Positions 16,143 to 25,799 are shown, counted from the first letter of the stretch. The stretch: 64,000 bases of DNA from Photobacterium ganghwense (GCF_003025595.1 NZ_PYMI01000004.1:558001-622000), one strand, 5' to 3'. Notes: generated from the letters alone by a model not told the origin. A program made the numbers and translations.

Positions 16143-17006
16143 ATGACTGATTCTGCGATAAACCTCATCGATATTCCGGACGTCAATTCTGCCCCGCCCT
16201 CGCCAGATACGTTCAGCTATCAAACGCTGGGGGATGAAAGCAGCGTTGGCCATTTTGCGCTGGCGAGTGAATCAGCACTGTCTATCAGCTACAACGGTAT
16301 CAATCAGGCCGTCATGATGGTGACGCCGGGAAATATCGAAGATTTTGTCAAAGGCTTCAGTTTAAGCACCGGTATCGTTAATTCTTTCAGTGAGATTTAC
16401 GATATTCAGTTATCGGCCGCCTGCGAGTCACACCACGCCGCCGTTGAGATTTCCAATCGAGCCTTCTGGGCACTTAAGAGCCACCGTCGTCAGTTAGCCG
16501 GTACCAGCGGGTGTGGTATTTGCGGCGTAGAAGCGTTGGAGCAAGCCCTGCCGGATCTTGAACCCTTGCAGCCGGTCACTCCGCCGGATGCAACGTTGTT
16601 TGCCGGTTTGCGGGATCGTATCAGCGAAGCCCAAATTGTTGCGCGTAAAAGTGGCGCTTTGCATGCGGCCCTGTATGCCGATCGGAGCGGTGATATTGTG
16701 CTGTGCCGGGAAGATATCGGCCGTCACAATGCACTGGATAAACTCATTGGCGCCATGGCAACGGAGCGGATTAATCCCCGTGAAGGGTTTGCTGTGATGA
16801 CCAGCCGGTGCAGCCTGGAGCTGATCCACAAGGCCGTTCGCGCCCGTATCGGGACGCTGGTCACCCTCTCAGCCCCTACGGCGCTGACCGTACAATGGGC
16901 ACGCAGGAACCACCTGAACCTGATCCACCTGCCGCAACATACTGCGCCCCGGCTCTACAGTCCGGCGCCCGAAATGCTCAATCGAAATGTGGTGTCATTC
17001 AGGTAA
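16143..17006 (+). CDS. fdhD: Formate dehydrogenase accessory sulfurtransferase FdhD
   Basis: FdhD takes sulfur from the desulfurase IscS and transfers it to the Mo-bisMGD cofactor, a step required for active formate dehydrogenases. The 287-residue protein has the hallmark CGICG, with C124 and C127 the sulfur-carrying cysteines. The C-terminal half has the FdhD motifs REDIGRHNALDKLIG and TSRCSLELIHK. The start ATG 16143 follows AAGGAAAACATC. The first 35 residues are longer and less conserved than in E. coli FdhD. It lies in an operon with a LysR regulator, and should serve the two formate-dehydrogenase-like enzymes encoded in this window. Confidence 0.96.
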   Translation: MTDSAINLIDIPDVNSAPPSPDTFSYQTLGDESSVGHFALASESALSISYNGINQAVMMVTPGNIEDFVKGFSLSTGIVNSFSEIYDIQLSAACESHHAAVEISNRAFWALKSHRRQLAGTSGCGICGVEALEQALPDLEPLQPVTPPDATLFAGLRDRISEAQIVARKSGALHAALYADRSGDIVLCREDIGRHNALDKLIGAMATERINPREGFAVMTSRCSLELIHKAVRARIGTLVTLSAPTALTVQWARRNHLNLIHLPQHTAPRLYSPAPEMLNRNVVSFR

Positions 17007-17185
17007 GCGAGAGGGTTATTCAGGGTAGATGACTCAGCCAATACTGCGGCCAGAGTTATGCGTTTAATGCCGTGATTCTCTCTCAGGTACGCACATGAAT
17101 GTTTCTTTTGAAAGTGCCAACGGTGACATAAAACAAAGATTAAATAAAACACTGGCTTTTTAATATTTTGAAAAAAGGCAGATAT

Positions 17186-17213
17186 AAAAAAGGCGACAAC
17201 TGCCGTTGCCGCC
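17186..17213 (-). terminator. Intrinsic terminator of mscS
   Basis: GGCGACAAC and GTTGCCGCC pair with one mismatch around a 4-base loop, and a U-run follows on the minus strand. It lies 43 bp past the MscS stop. Confidence 0.7.
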
Positions 17214-17255
17214 CGATGATCGTAAACCTTAAACTTTTAAAGCCTGACGTCAGTA

Positions 17256-18134
17256 TTAGGCGTTTTTAGTCAGGGGTTGAGGCTCAGTGTTTAAGTGAAC
17301 ATCCATTTGTGGATATGGAATCTCGATACCGTTCGCTTCCAGTGCTTCCTTAACCGCCATATTCAAATCCCAGGTAACCGGCCAATAATCAGAGCGCTGT
17401 ACCCAAGGACGTACCACCAGGTTCACTGACGAATTTGCCAACTCTGTTACCCCGATCACCACCTCAGGATCTTTCAAAACACGAGGATCGCTTTCCACTG
17501 TTTCTTTCAGAATCTGTTTCACCTTCTGCAGATCCGCTTTGTACGATACACGGAACACGAAGTTGATGCGGCGGGTGTCGTATTTAGACACATTGGTAAT
17601 CGGCCCGCGCATGATAGAAGTGTTTGGCACCACTACCATTTTGTTGTCCGATGTTTTCAGTACTGTCTGAAACAGCTGAATCGATTGAACCGAGCCAGCA
17701 ACACCACCCGCTTCAATGAAATCTCCGGATTTAAAAGGACGGAAAACAACAATAAGTACACCGGAAGCAAAATTAGACAGCGATCCTTTCAGTGCCAGAC
17801 CAACCGCCAGGCCTGCGGCCGAAATAACAGCAATAATGGAGGCAGTCTGAATACCGACTCGGCTTAGTACCGCGACCAGCACCATGCTAAACAAAGCGTA
17901 ACGAATAATGCTGCAAATAAAGGCGCTGACGGCATCATCAATTTTGTTTTTTTGCAAAATTTTAGCAACGTTATTCGAAATTACTTTCGTTACCATGTTG
18001 CCCAAAAACAAAATGATGATGGCAGAAACAATATTCACACCATATTGAATAAAAAAACCAGAATGCCCAATCAACCAGTCATTAACCTGATTAATATTGT
18101 CAGCAAGCGGAATATTTTTTGACTCGACAGTCAT
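17256..18134 (-). CDS. mscS: Small-conductance mechanosensitive channel MscS
   Basis: A 292-residue inner-membrane channel that opens under membrane tension to release solutes on hypo-osmotic shock. Three membrane segments lie within about 30-135. TM3 has the pore-lining Gly/Ala pattern AAGLAVGLALKGSLSNFASG. The beta and alpha-beta cytoplasmic domains follow (about 135-285). The length and order match E. coli MscS (286 residues). The start at 18134 has GGGAGAGATAGG directly upstream. It is divergent from a second, longer MscS-family gene, and 525 bp of non-coding DNA separate them. Confidence 0.93.
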   Translation of the reverse strand: MTVESKNIPLADNINQVNDWLIGHSGFFIQYGVNIVSAIIILFLGNMVTKVISNNVAKILQKNKIDDAVSAFICSIIRYALFSMVLVAVLSRVGIQTASIIAVISAAGLAVGLALKGSLSNFASGVLIVVFRPFKSGDFIEAGGVAGSVQSIQLFQTVLKTSDNKMVVVPNTSIMRGPITNVSKYDTRRINFVFRVSYKADLQKVKQILKETVESDPRVLKDPEVVIGVTELANSSVNLVVRPWVQRSDYWPVTWDLNMAVKEALEANGIEIPYPQMDVHLNTEPQPLTKNA

Positions 18135-18659
18135 CCTATCTCTCCCGAATAAACCGGATAGTTGTTAATATTATGTTTATCTTTCACTGCGGTAATTACA
18201 TTACAAATACATGTGTCAGATTTTTCGCACGATATAGTAGTTTTGATTAATGTCAAAGAGGTTAAATGTAACTTGCGATGAAAAATTGACACTCACCTGA
18301 CAGAAGAGCCATCCGGATGGATACAGGCCGGCGTCCCCTGTTCCCGCAGTCTATCAGCTTGCATTTTTCCGCTGGCATATACCCGGATTTTTAACGTGTC
18401 TACTGACAAATCACTGGGGTGACACGGAGTATTTCAAGATTGTTAAAAACAAGCAAGAACCGCCTCAATTCATATATAAACATTGCTATATGATTTATTG
18501 GGTAAATATCTCAACTTTGAACATTATTTAATTTCACTTATTACATTCCATGCTCTCTATAAATAATGTCAGGGGTTGTGTCTGATATATACGCGTAGTA
18601 GTCTTTTCCCTAACATAAAATCAAACCTAAACGATTACTCTTATAATCTGGAGACAATT
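18135..18659. other. Intergenic region between the two divergent MscS-family genes
   Basis: I see no supported gene, repeat or terminator in these 525 bp. It must hold the two divergent promoters. AT-rich stretches at 18180-18260 and 18460-18560 are the likely sites, but I cannot assign boxes with confidence. Confidence 0.4.
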
Positions 18660-19940
18660 ATGTTGCAGTCAATCGAAGACTGGTTCAGTCAATATAATAT
18701 TCAAATGTCGCAGCTTACCCAACTTGCCGAAGCGTTGGGGTTGATTGTACTTATCGCGGTGATCATTCACCTTGTTCTGCACCGTGGTGTAGTGTCATGG
18801 CTTAAGCGACGCGCTGACAAATCACAGGCCATCTGGCACCACGCGTTATTTAGCGGCAACCTGTTCAGTCGTATTGCTTTGCTGATTCAGGGGATCGTGA
18901 TTGGGATTCAGGCCAACCTGTGGTTGTCCCAAGACAGCGCCGTACGGGAAGTTCTCCTGACGTTAGTTAACCTCTGGGTGGTCATGTACACCTTGCTGAC
19001 GTTGTATTCTTTGCTCAGTGTGCTGGAAACCCTGCTTGGGCGTACTCAGGTAGGCCGCAATCTGCCGTTGCGAGGCATTATTCAGAGCATCAAGATTGTC
19101 CTATTCGTTATTGCGGCCCTAATGTTCACCTCGATTTTAATCGGGAAATCACCGGTGATTCTGCTCAGTGGTTTAGGTGCAATGACCGCTGTCATCATGC
19201 TGGTGTTCAAAGATCCTATTCTGGGGCTGGTTGCCGGTATTCAGCTATCAGCCAATAAAATGCTGAGTGTTGGGGACTGGCTGGAAATGCCGAAATACGG
19301 TGCTGACGGTGACGTGATTGATATCAGCCTGACGACAGTGAAAGTCCAGAACTGGGATAAAACCATCACCACCATCCCTTCTTATGCGCTGATTTCAGAT
19401 TCCTTCAAAAACTGGAAGGGCATGACCGAGTCCGGCGGACGACGCATTAAACGCCATGTACTGATTGATGCCACCAGCGTGCATTTCCTGAGCAAAGAGG
19501 AAATAAACCATTTAAACCGGGCACAGTTACTGGAACCTTATATCAAACACAAGGTGAAAGAGATCACTGACTACAATGCTCAACACCATGTGGACGAGAG
19601 CTGTTGTATCAATGGCCGCCGTCTGACGAACCTCGGCAGTTTCCGAGCTTATCTGGAACGTTACCTGCGCGCTCACCCTGAAATTCGCAAAGACATGACG
19701 TTAATGGTTCGCCAGCTTGCTCCTAGCCATGACGGTATCTCCATGGAGATTTACTGCTTCACTAACACTACGGCCTGGGTAGAATACGAACGCATTCAGG
19801 CCGATATTTTTGACCATTTATATGCGGTTATGTCGGAGTTTGATTTACGTGTGGCGCAAGCCCCTACCGGCAGCGATTTCCGCCACTGGCACCAGGAGAA
19901 AGCCCAGACCAGCACACTGGCCAAAGTCAGTAATGGCTAA
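18660..19940 (+). CDS. YbdG-like MscS-family mechanosensitive channel
   Basis: A 426-residue MscS-family protein with about five hydrophobic segments in the first 190 residues, followed by the MscS pore/beta core (LLSGLGAMTAVIMLVFKDPI and then GDWLEMPKYGADGDVIDISL). It has a long C-terminal region, as in E. coli YbdG, a miniconductance channel. ATG 18660 is chosen because CTGGAGACA precedes it; the frame extends to 18576 without a ribosome site. The inserted acidic/basic segment after residue 260 (NGRRLTNLGSFRAYLERYLR) is characteristic of the YbdG subgroup. It ends 55 bp before a strong terminator and is a single-gene unit. Confidence 0.88.
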   Translation: MLQSIEDWFSQYNIQMSQLTQLAEALGLIVLIAVIIHLVLHRGVVSWLKRRADKSQAIWHHALFSGNLFSRIALLIQGIVIGIQANLWLSQDSAVREVLLTLVNLWVVMYTLLTLYSLLSVLETLLGRTQVGRNLPLRGIIQSIKIVLFVIAALMFTSILIGKSPVILLSGLGAMTAVIMLVFKDPILGLVAGIQLSANKMLSVGDWLEMPKYGADGDVIDISLTTVKVQNWDKTITTIPSYALISDSFKNWKGMTESGGRRIKRHVLIDATSVHFLSKEEINHLNRAQLLEPYIKHKVKEITDYNAQHHVDESCCINGRRLTNLGSFRAYLERYLRAHPEIRKDMTLMVRQLAPSHDGISMEIYCFTNTTAWVEYERIQADIFDHLYAVMSEFDLRVAQAPTGSDFRHWHQEKAQTSTLAKVSNG

Positions 19941-19994
19941 AAATTTCATCACGGTCATCTACCGACTCAAAGATTAATATCTAAGCGGCTCACA

Positions 19995-20032
19995 CATCCC
20001 TCTGCTCACCCCGAACAGAGGGATGTTTTTTT
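19995..20032 (+). terminator. Intrinsic terminator of the YbdG-like gene
   Basis: CATCCCTCTG and CAGAGGGATG pair around an 11-base loop and are followed by seven T. Confidence 0.88.
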
Positions 20033-20203
20033 AAGCACTCAATGTTTGAATAACAGAGAAAAATTAAATCCAATGGATTATCCCAATAGAACCATAAAGC
20101 AAAGATATCGCAGAGTTATAACAGAGAGCATTTAGTTAAGTGAGTAAAGCATTGGCGTTTAAAATACTCTCTTTTTAATCATTAAATTTATTACGCTTTA
20201 AAT

Positions 20204-20770
20204 TTAGTACGCTTTGAAACGCAACTGAATAGCCCCCTGATAACACGCAGTACGGCATTGCCCGCAACCATCACAAAGCGAGTCATCAACCCGAGGGATC
20301 TGGCCATAAGATATGCTAATCGCCTGCTGCGGACACTGCTCAGCACAGGCATGGCATGCACCAGACATGCGATTTGCGCACCCATCAGAAAAGTACGGTC
20401 TTACTCCGATATCCCGACAGGCAGAAGATAACGCGGGGGTCGGACACACTCGTTGGCAGGCACCACACTGACTACAGTCATTATATTCCAGGTTAAGCTG
20501 AGGAAATTCCTTCTCCTTCTCAATCACGCCATTAGGGCACGCTTGTTTGCACAGGTCACAAGACTCACAAAACTCAAGGAACAACACTTCATCGACCGCC
20601 CCGGGAGGGCGAGGTACCGTCCTGATCACCAGCGGCACCTCAATATGCTTTGATGCTTTGCGCGCACCGGCGATCAGCCCCCGAAACAAACCACGCCGGC
20701 TGACGGTGTAATGCTCAAGACACGCCTTGTAATACCGCTCGTCCCTGCCGGGATCAGGATGATTGCTCAT
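20204..20770 (-). CDS. NapF-like ferredoxin with multiple [4Fe-4S] clusters
   Basis: A 188-residue cytoplasmic iron-sulfur protein with four cysteine clusters: CESCDLCKQACP, CSQCGACQRVCP, CHACAEQCP and CDGCGQCRTACY. The first 40 residues contain the RRGLFRG segment seen in NapF. ATG 20770 overlaps the TGA of the upstream chaperone gene by one base, showing coupling; the longer frame to 20914 lies inside that gene. NapF helps mature or supply electrons to periplasmic molybdoenzymes. Because it is paired with a DmsD-like chaperone divergent from dmsABC, here it more likely serves DMSO reductase than nitrate reductase. That partner assignment is inference. Confidence 0.85.
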   Translation of the reverse strand: MSNHPDPGRDERYYKACLEHYTVSRRGLFRGLIAGARKASKHIEVPLVIRTVPRPPGAVDEVLFLEFCESCDLCKQACPNGVIEKEKEFPQLNLEYNDCSQCGACQRVCPTPALSSACRDIGVRPYFSDGCANRMSGACHACAEQCPQQAISISYGQIPRVDDSLCDGCGQCRTACYQGAIQLRFKAY

Positions 20771-21351
20771 CAGAAATACACCTTCAGGTTCTCCGCAGTA
20801 ATACCCCGTTCTTCCTGAACCAGCTGTAACCACTGCCGGGCAATATCCGCTAACAAGCAATAAGTCTGAGTCCGGGCATGTTCCTGCACCAGCGTCAGAT
20901 ACCGGTAAGCCCAAGGTAACAGGTGGGTTTGCAGCAACCTATCCACCGACAGGCCATCCTGCTCATCAGCCAGCTTTGCCAGTGCCATCAGCATGAGTCC
21001 GAACTGGTCTTCCGGCTCTCGCATACCCGTATCCAACGCCAGTTGGTTATCTTTTAAAAAGTGGCGGAATCGGATGGTCGATTCCCCGAAAATTACCTGC
21101 TCTCGGTCCAGATACACAGAGCCCCATGGCGGTGCTGGCATCACGTCACAGCCTTCAAACAGCTGCTGAAAATCGTCGGCCAGTTGCGCTGCCGATTCCT
21201 GTTCAATAGCCACCAAGACGGGGGCAAAAGGACTCTCCTGCCATCCTTCACTCTGCCGTAACGTATGGCACATCAACTGATTATTTTTGTGTGTAACCGG
21301 ATAATAAAACAGGCTGCCAAGCAGTTTTGCAATGGTGGCAATATGCTCCAT
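20770..21351 (-). CDS. TorD/DmsD family molecular chaperone for a molybdoenzyme
   Basis: A 193-residue all-helical cytoplasmic chaperone of the TorD/DmsD/NarJ family, which binds the Tat signal of a molybdoenzyme and holds it until cofactor insertion. The hallmark APPWGSVYLDRE (about 73-84) and the REPEDQFGLML segment (about 110-120) match DmsD proteins. ATG 21351 has GGAGAGCC upstream. Its divergent neighbour encodes the Tat-dependent DmsA, its likely client, and the overlapping downstream gene encodes a NapF-like ferredoxin. Confidence 0.9.
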   Translation of the reverse strand: MEHIATIAKLLGSLFYYPVTHKNNQLMCHTLRQSEGWQESPFAPVLVAIEQESAAQLADDFQQLFEGCDVMPAPPWGSVYLDREQVIFGESTIRFRHFLKDNQLALDTGMREPEDQFGLMLMALAKLADEQDGLSVDRLLQTHLLPWAYRYLTLVQEHARTQTYCLLADIARQWLQLVQEERGITAENLKVYF

Positions 21352-21600
21352 AAATACAGGCTCTCCATCCCCAGGTTTGTGTCGCTGTGATTGTCACCCG
21401 GCCTTATCAGGCAGTGTAATCAAGCAAGTTATCAGCTAATAACTTAGCCTAAGAGACCCGACAGTAACTTGTTTTAGAACAAAGTTAGCCTTTTCACGCG
21501 ACGACTTTCCTTTTCCCGATAACCTTCTTAAACAAGGAAGCAAACACGAACGGTTATCACTTATAACACATTGATGTAGAGGCACTATTTTTCTTCTATC

Positions 21601-21616
21601 AGTGATCGGTTTCACA
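21601..21616. promoter_or_regulatory. CRP-like site in the dmsD/dmsA divergent region
   Basis: AGTGA-N6-TCACA matches the CRP consensus TGTGA-N6-TCACA except at one position. It lies 144 bp before the dmsA start and 250 bp before the divergent chaperone start. A degenerate FNR-like element (TTGAC-N4-AACAA) follows at 21663-21676. Confidence 0.45.
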
Positions 21617-21759
21617 TTACTTATTGATACCTGCCCGGTATACGTACTTTCTGTATGGTTTATTGACAAACAACAAGGTTAAACGTTTTCCCTTAACGAC
21701 AATCGATAACAGGAACTACCACCAAAGTGGTGTGTGTGCGTTGCAAAGAGTGTCGTGTC

Positions 21760-24213
21760 ATGAAATCAAAACTAAAACAGCTATTGGCACCTAAGTTCAC
21801 CCGGCGGGACTTCGTCAAATCAAGTTCAGCGCTGGGGAGCCTGGCCGCCGTAGCCGGCAGTATGAGCCTGCCATTCAAGTCCAACCCTGCCCTGGCCGCA
21901 TCTGAGCCTGCCTCTCCTCAATCTGAAGAAAAAGTCGTTTGGAGTGCCTGTACGGTTAACTGTGGCAGCCGTTGCCCGCTACGTATGCATGTTGCGGACG
22001 GCGAAATCAAATGGGTCGAAACCGACAATACCGGGGATGATACCTACGGTAGCCACCAGATTCGGGCCTGCTTGCGAGGCCGGTCAATGCGCCGCCGTGT
22101 CTATAATCCTGACCGCCTTAAATACCCGATGAAACGGGTTGGCAAACGCGGAGAAGGAAAATTCAAGCGGATCACTTGGGAAGAAGCGTACGACGACATC
22201 GCGAACAGTCTGAACCGAATCCGCAAAGAATACGGCAGCGAAGCCATCTACCTGAACTACGGCACCGGCACGCTGGGCGGGACTGTGACCAAATCCTGGC
22301 CGCCGGGCGGCACCCTGATTGCCCGGCTAATGAACCTGACCGGTGGGTACCTTAACCACTATGGCGATTATTCCACGGCGCAAATTGCGGCTGGTCTGAA
22401 CTACACCTACGGTGGTTGGGCAAACAACAACAGTTTTTCTGATTTAGAAAACACCAAACTGATTGTGCAGTTTGGTAACAATCCGGCTGAAACCCGCATG
22501 TCAGGTGGCGGGCTTATCCACCACCTGATGGAAAGCAAAGCGCGATCCAACGCCAGAATGATCATGATCGATCCGCGTTACACCGACACGGCTGGTGGCC
22601 GGGAAGATCAATGGATCCCAATTCGTCCCGGTACCGATGCCGCGCTGGTTGCAGCCATCGCACACGTGCTGATCACCGAAAATATGGTCGATCAGCCGTT
22701 TCTGGACACATACTGTGTCGGCTACGATGCGAAAACCCTGCCAGCTTCCGCCCCTGCCAATTCAGACTATAAATCGTACATTCTGGGTCAAGGTGAAGAC
22801 GGCATTGAGAAAACGCCGCAATGGGCCTCGCCGATTACCGGTATTCCGGTCGACATCATTGTCAAACTGGCCCGCGAAATCGGTCAGGCTAAGCCATGTG
22901 CCATTTTCCAGGGCTGGGGACTGCAGCGTACCGCCAATGGCGAGCTGGCATCCCGCGCGATTGCCATGCTGGCACTGCTGACTGGTAACGTAGGCATCAA
23001 TGGTGGCGGCACCGGTGCCCGAGAATCGGACTACAACATCCCGTTTGTCCGCTTCCCGATCCCGGAAAATCCGGTCAAAACGGCCATTTCTATGTTCCTG
23101 TGGACTGACGCCATCATTCGTGGCCCGGAAATGACGGCCACCCGAGATGGGGTTCGTGGTAAAGACAAACTCGATGTGCCAATCAAGTTTATCTGGAACT
23201 ACGCCGGGAACTGCCTCGTTAACCAGCATTCAGACATCAACCGCACTCACGAAATCCTTCAGGACGACAAAGCCTGTGAAATGATTGTTGTGATCGATAA
23301 CCACATGACGTCGTCCGCTAAGTACGCCGACATTGTGCTGCCGGATTTAACCACCTCCGAGCAGGCGGACTTCTGTATGGATGGAAAAGCCGCCAATATG
23401 CCTTACTTCATTTATGCCGATAAAGCCATTGAGCCGCAATTTGAATCCAAAGGAATTTACGAGATTTGTACCGAGCTGGCCAAGCGGCTTGGCGTAGAGC
23501 AGGCCTTTACTGAAGGGCGTGATCAGGAAGGTTGGCTACGTCATCTGTACCAGTTGACACGCGAAAAAGATCCGTCGCTACCTGACTTTGAGACTGTCCG
23601 TAAACAGGGCATCGTCAAACGTCGCGATCCGAACGGCCATTACGTCGCGTATAAAGCGTTCCGTGAAGACCCGCTGAATAACCCACTGAGCACACCGTCC
23701 GGGAAAATCGAAATCTATTCTGAGCGGCTGGCTGAAATTGCCAAAGAGTGGGAGTTACCGGAAGGTGATGTAATTCACCCGTTGCCGATTTATGCGTCAA
23801 CCGCTGAAGGCTGGGATGATCCAGCGCGCAGCCAATTCCCGCTGCAGCTGACCGGTTTCCACTACAAATCACGCTGTCACTCAACCTACGGTAACGTCGA
23901 CATCCTGAAAGAAGCCGCCCGGCAAGAGATGTGGATTAACCCGATGGATGCCGACTCCCGCGGGATCAAAAACGGCGATCTGATCCGTATTTTTAACGAT
24001 CGCGGCGAAGTGCATATCAATGCCAAAGTTACCCCTCGGATGATGCCTGGCGTTGTCGCCCTGGGTGAAGGGGCATGGTATGCGCCGGATGGTAAGAAAG
24101 TGGATCACGGTGGTTGCATCAACGTTCTGACAACTCAGCGTCCTAGCCCGCTGGCAAAAGGCAATCCACAGCACACCAACCTGGTGGAAGTGCAACTGGT
24201 GCAGAAAGCATAA
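21760..24213 (+). CDS. dmsA: Anaerobic DMSO reductase catalytic subunit DmsA
   Basis: An 817-residue molybdopterin enzyme that reduces DMSO (and often TMAO) at the end of an anaerobic respiratory chain. The twin-arginine signal RRDFVK sits at 15-20. Cysteines C64, C68, C72 and C104 bind the FS0 [4Fe-4S] cluster. The region GDYSTAQ supplies the serine that ligates molybdenum in DmsA proteins. The C-terminal domain holds FHYKSRCHSTYGN. ATG 21760 (MKSKLKQLL) is preferred over a GTG at 21727, because the Tat motif then lies at the usual depth. It is first gene of dmsABC; the gap to dmsB is 10 bp. Confidence 0.95.
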   Translation: MKSKLKQLLAPKFTRRDFVKSSSALGSLAAVAGSMSLPFKSNPALAASEPASPQSEEKVVWSACTVNCGSRCPLRMHVADGEIKWVETDNTGDDTYGSHQIRACLRGRSMRRRVYNPDRLKYPMKRVGKRGEGKFKRITWEEAYDDIANSLNRIRKEYGSEAIYLNYGTGTLGGTVTKSWPPGGTLIARLMNLTGGYLNHYGDYSTAQIAAGLNYTYGGWANNNSFSDLENTKLIVQFGNNPAETRMSGGGLIHHLMESKARSNARMIMIDPRYTDTAGGREDQWIPIRPGTDAALVAAIAHVLITENMVDQPFLDTYCVGYDAKTLPASAPANSDYKSYILGQGEDGIEKTPQWASPITGIPVDIIVKLAREIGQAKPCAIFQGWGLQRTANGELASRAIAMLALLTGNVGINGGGTGARESDYNIPFVRFPIPENPVKTAISMFLWTDAIIRGPEMTATRDGVRGKDKLDVPIKFIWNYAGNCLVNQHSDINRTHEILQDDKACEMIVVIDNHMTSSAKYADIVLPDLTTSEQADFCMDGKAANMPYFIYADKAIEPQFESKGIYEICTELAKRLGVEQAFTEGRDQEGWLRHLYQLTREKDPSLPDFETVRKQGIVKRRDPNGHYVAYKAFREDPLNNPLSTPSGKIEIYSERLAEIAKEWELPEGDVIHPLPIYASTAEGWDDPARSQFPLQLTGFHYKSRCHSTYGNVDILKEAARQEMWINPMDADSRGIKNGDLIRIFNDRGEVHINAKVTPRMMPGVVALGEGAWYAPDGKKVDHGGCINVLTTQRPSPLAKGNPQHTNLVEVQLVQKA

Positions 24214-24223
24214 GGTTTAAGCC

Positions 24224-24838
24224 ATGAAACAATACGGTTTTTATATTGATTCAAGTAAATGTACCGGCTGCAAAACCTGTCAGCTGTCGTGCAAAGACAA
24301 CAAAGATCTCAATGTCGGCGTTAACTACCGCCGTGTTTATGAATACAACGGCGGCAACTGGGTCAAAGAGGGAGACACTTTCCGCCAGGATGTGTTCTCG
24401 TACTATTTATCAATTGCCTGTAACCACTGTGATGAGCCAGCCTGCACCAAGGTGTGTCCGTCCGGTGCCATGCACAAGCGGGAAGACGGCTTCGTGATCG
24501 TCGATGAAGATGTCTGCATCGGCTGTAAATACTGTTCAATGGCCTGCCCTTATGGTGCGCCACAGTATAACGAAGAAAAAGGCCACATGACCAAGTGTGA
24601 CGGCTGCTACGAACGCGTGGCTGAAGGGTTGGAGCCGATTTGTGTCGGTTCATGCCCACTGCGAGCCCTGGAGTTTGGCCCTATCGCCGAACTGCGAGCC
24701 AAATATGGTTCCAATGCTGACGTGGCACCATTGCCGTCGTCACTGAAAACCAAACCGAATATTGTCATCAAACCGAACCGCCATGCGCGCCCGACCGGCG
24801 ATCAAAGCGGCTTCCTGGTCAATCCGAAGGAGGTATAA
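24224..24838 (+). CDS. dmsB: DMSO reductase iron-sulfur subunit DmsB
   Basis: A 204-residue electron-transfer subunit carrying four [4Fe-4S] clusters. The cysteine groups are CTGCKTCQLSC, CNHCDEPACTKVCP, CIGCKYCSMACP and CDGCYERV with a later CVGSCP. It passes electrons from the DmsC quinol site to DmsA. The start is 10 bp after dmsA and the stop abuts dmsC. The chain length and cluster order match E. coli DmsB (205 residues). Confidence 0.95.
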   Translation: MKQYGFYIDSSKCTGCKTCQLSCKDNKDLNVGVNYRRVYEYNGGNWVKEGDTFRQDVFSYYLSIACNHCDEPACTKVCPSGAMHKREDGFVIVDEDVCIGCKYCSMACPYGAPQYNEEKGHMTKCDGCYERVAEGLEPICVGSCPLRALEFGPIAELRAKYGSNADVAPLPSSLKTKPNIVIKPNRHARPTGDQSGFLVNPKEV

Positions 24839-24839
24839 C

Positions 24840-25685
24840 ATGGCTTGGCATGAATGGCCGTTGATTCTGTTCACGGTACTGGCACAAACCGCTGTTGGCG
24901 CATTTTTGCTGCTGGGGGCGGTGATTCTGGGCAACAAGCTCTGCGTCGGGGTTACTGACCGCCTGCACAAAGGCATGTTCTTTATTTGGGTATTAATGGG
25001 GCTGGGATTTATGGCCTCCACCATGCACCTTGGCAGTCCATTGCGTGCTTTTAATGCCCTGAATCAGGTCGGCAGTTCCTGGTTGTCGAATGAGATTTTC
25101 ACCGGCAGCCTGTTCTTTGCCCTGGGGGGTGGCTACTGGCTGTTGGAAATCCTCGATAAGGGGGCACAAAGCCTGCGTAAAGTTCTGCTTCTCGCAGCAA
25201 TGACCGTTGGTATCGCCTTCATGTATTCCATGATTAAGGTGTACCTGATTGATACCGTGCCTACCTGGAACACAGTGTACACCCCACTGGCTTTTGTGCT
25301 GACCACCATCATCTCGGGGCTGATTTTTGGTCACCTGATTCTGGCAGGCGCGCAGCACAAATTAGCAAGGCTGGATAACGCGCTTCCGCTGTTTGGGGCA
25401 ATTGCCGTGGCAGTCAGTCTGGTGGCAATAATCAGTCAGATGCTGAGTCTGGGTGAAATTCACAGTGCCGTCGTCAGCGCTTCCGAGCTGATCCCGAATC
25501 TGGCTCAGTTACAGATCCTGCGGGTCGGCTTACTGATTGGAGCCCTCGCAGTGTGGTTTATTCCCCGCCTGATGAATAGCCGTCCGGGAGTTGCGATCAT
25601 CGCGCTCAGCTTTATCTTGGTGCTGTGTTCAGAACTGATTGGCCGCGGGGTCTTTTATGGTCTGCATATGACGGTTGGCGTGTAA
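24840..25685 (+). CDS. dmsC: DMSO reductase membrane anchor DmsC
   Basis: A 281-residue inner-membrane protein with about eight hydrophobic segments. It anchors DmsAB and oxidises menaquinol. The N-terminus MAWHEWPLILFTVLAQTAVG and the HLGSPLRAFNAL segment after TM2 are typical of DmsC. The ATG at 24840 has a strong AAGGAGG site and lies one base past the dmsB stop; the frame reaching 24762 lies inside dmsB. The terminator at 25759-25799 closes the operon. Confidence 0.93.
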   Translation: MAWHEWPLILFTVLAQTAVGAFLLLGAVILGNKLCVGVTDRLHKGMFFIWVLMGLGFMASTMHLGSPLRAFNALNQVGSSWLSNEIFTGSLFFALGGGYWLLEILDKGAQSLRKVLLLAAMTVGIAFMYSMIKVYLIDTVPTWNTVYTPLAFVLTTIISGLIFGHLILAGAQHKLARLDNALPLFGAIAVAVSLVAIISQMLSLGEIHSAVVSASELIPNLAQLQILRVGLLIGALAVWFIPRLMNSRPGVAIIALSFILVLCSELIGRGVFYGLHMTVGV

Positions 25686-25758
25686 GATAAGTCGTCTGAG
25701 AGGAGTAAATTTTCCAGAAAAACGATTTATAAGCTGACAATAAAACCAAATGTTAAAA

Positions 25759-25799
25759 GCGGGATGACATTGCATTAAACGTCATCCCGCTTTTTTTTT
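25759..25799 (+). terminator. Intrinsic terminator of dmsABC
   Basis: GCGGGATGAC and GTCATCCCGC form a perfect 10-bp stem followed by nine T. Confidence 0.92.

Noticed and set aside
21663..21676. FNR box in the dms promoter (TTGAC-N4-AACAA)
   Set aside because: Two mismatches to the consensus half-sites; mentioned only as a weak element beside the better CRP-like site.
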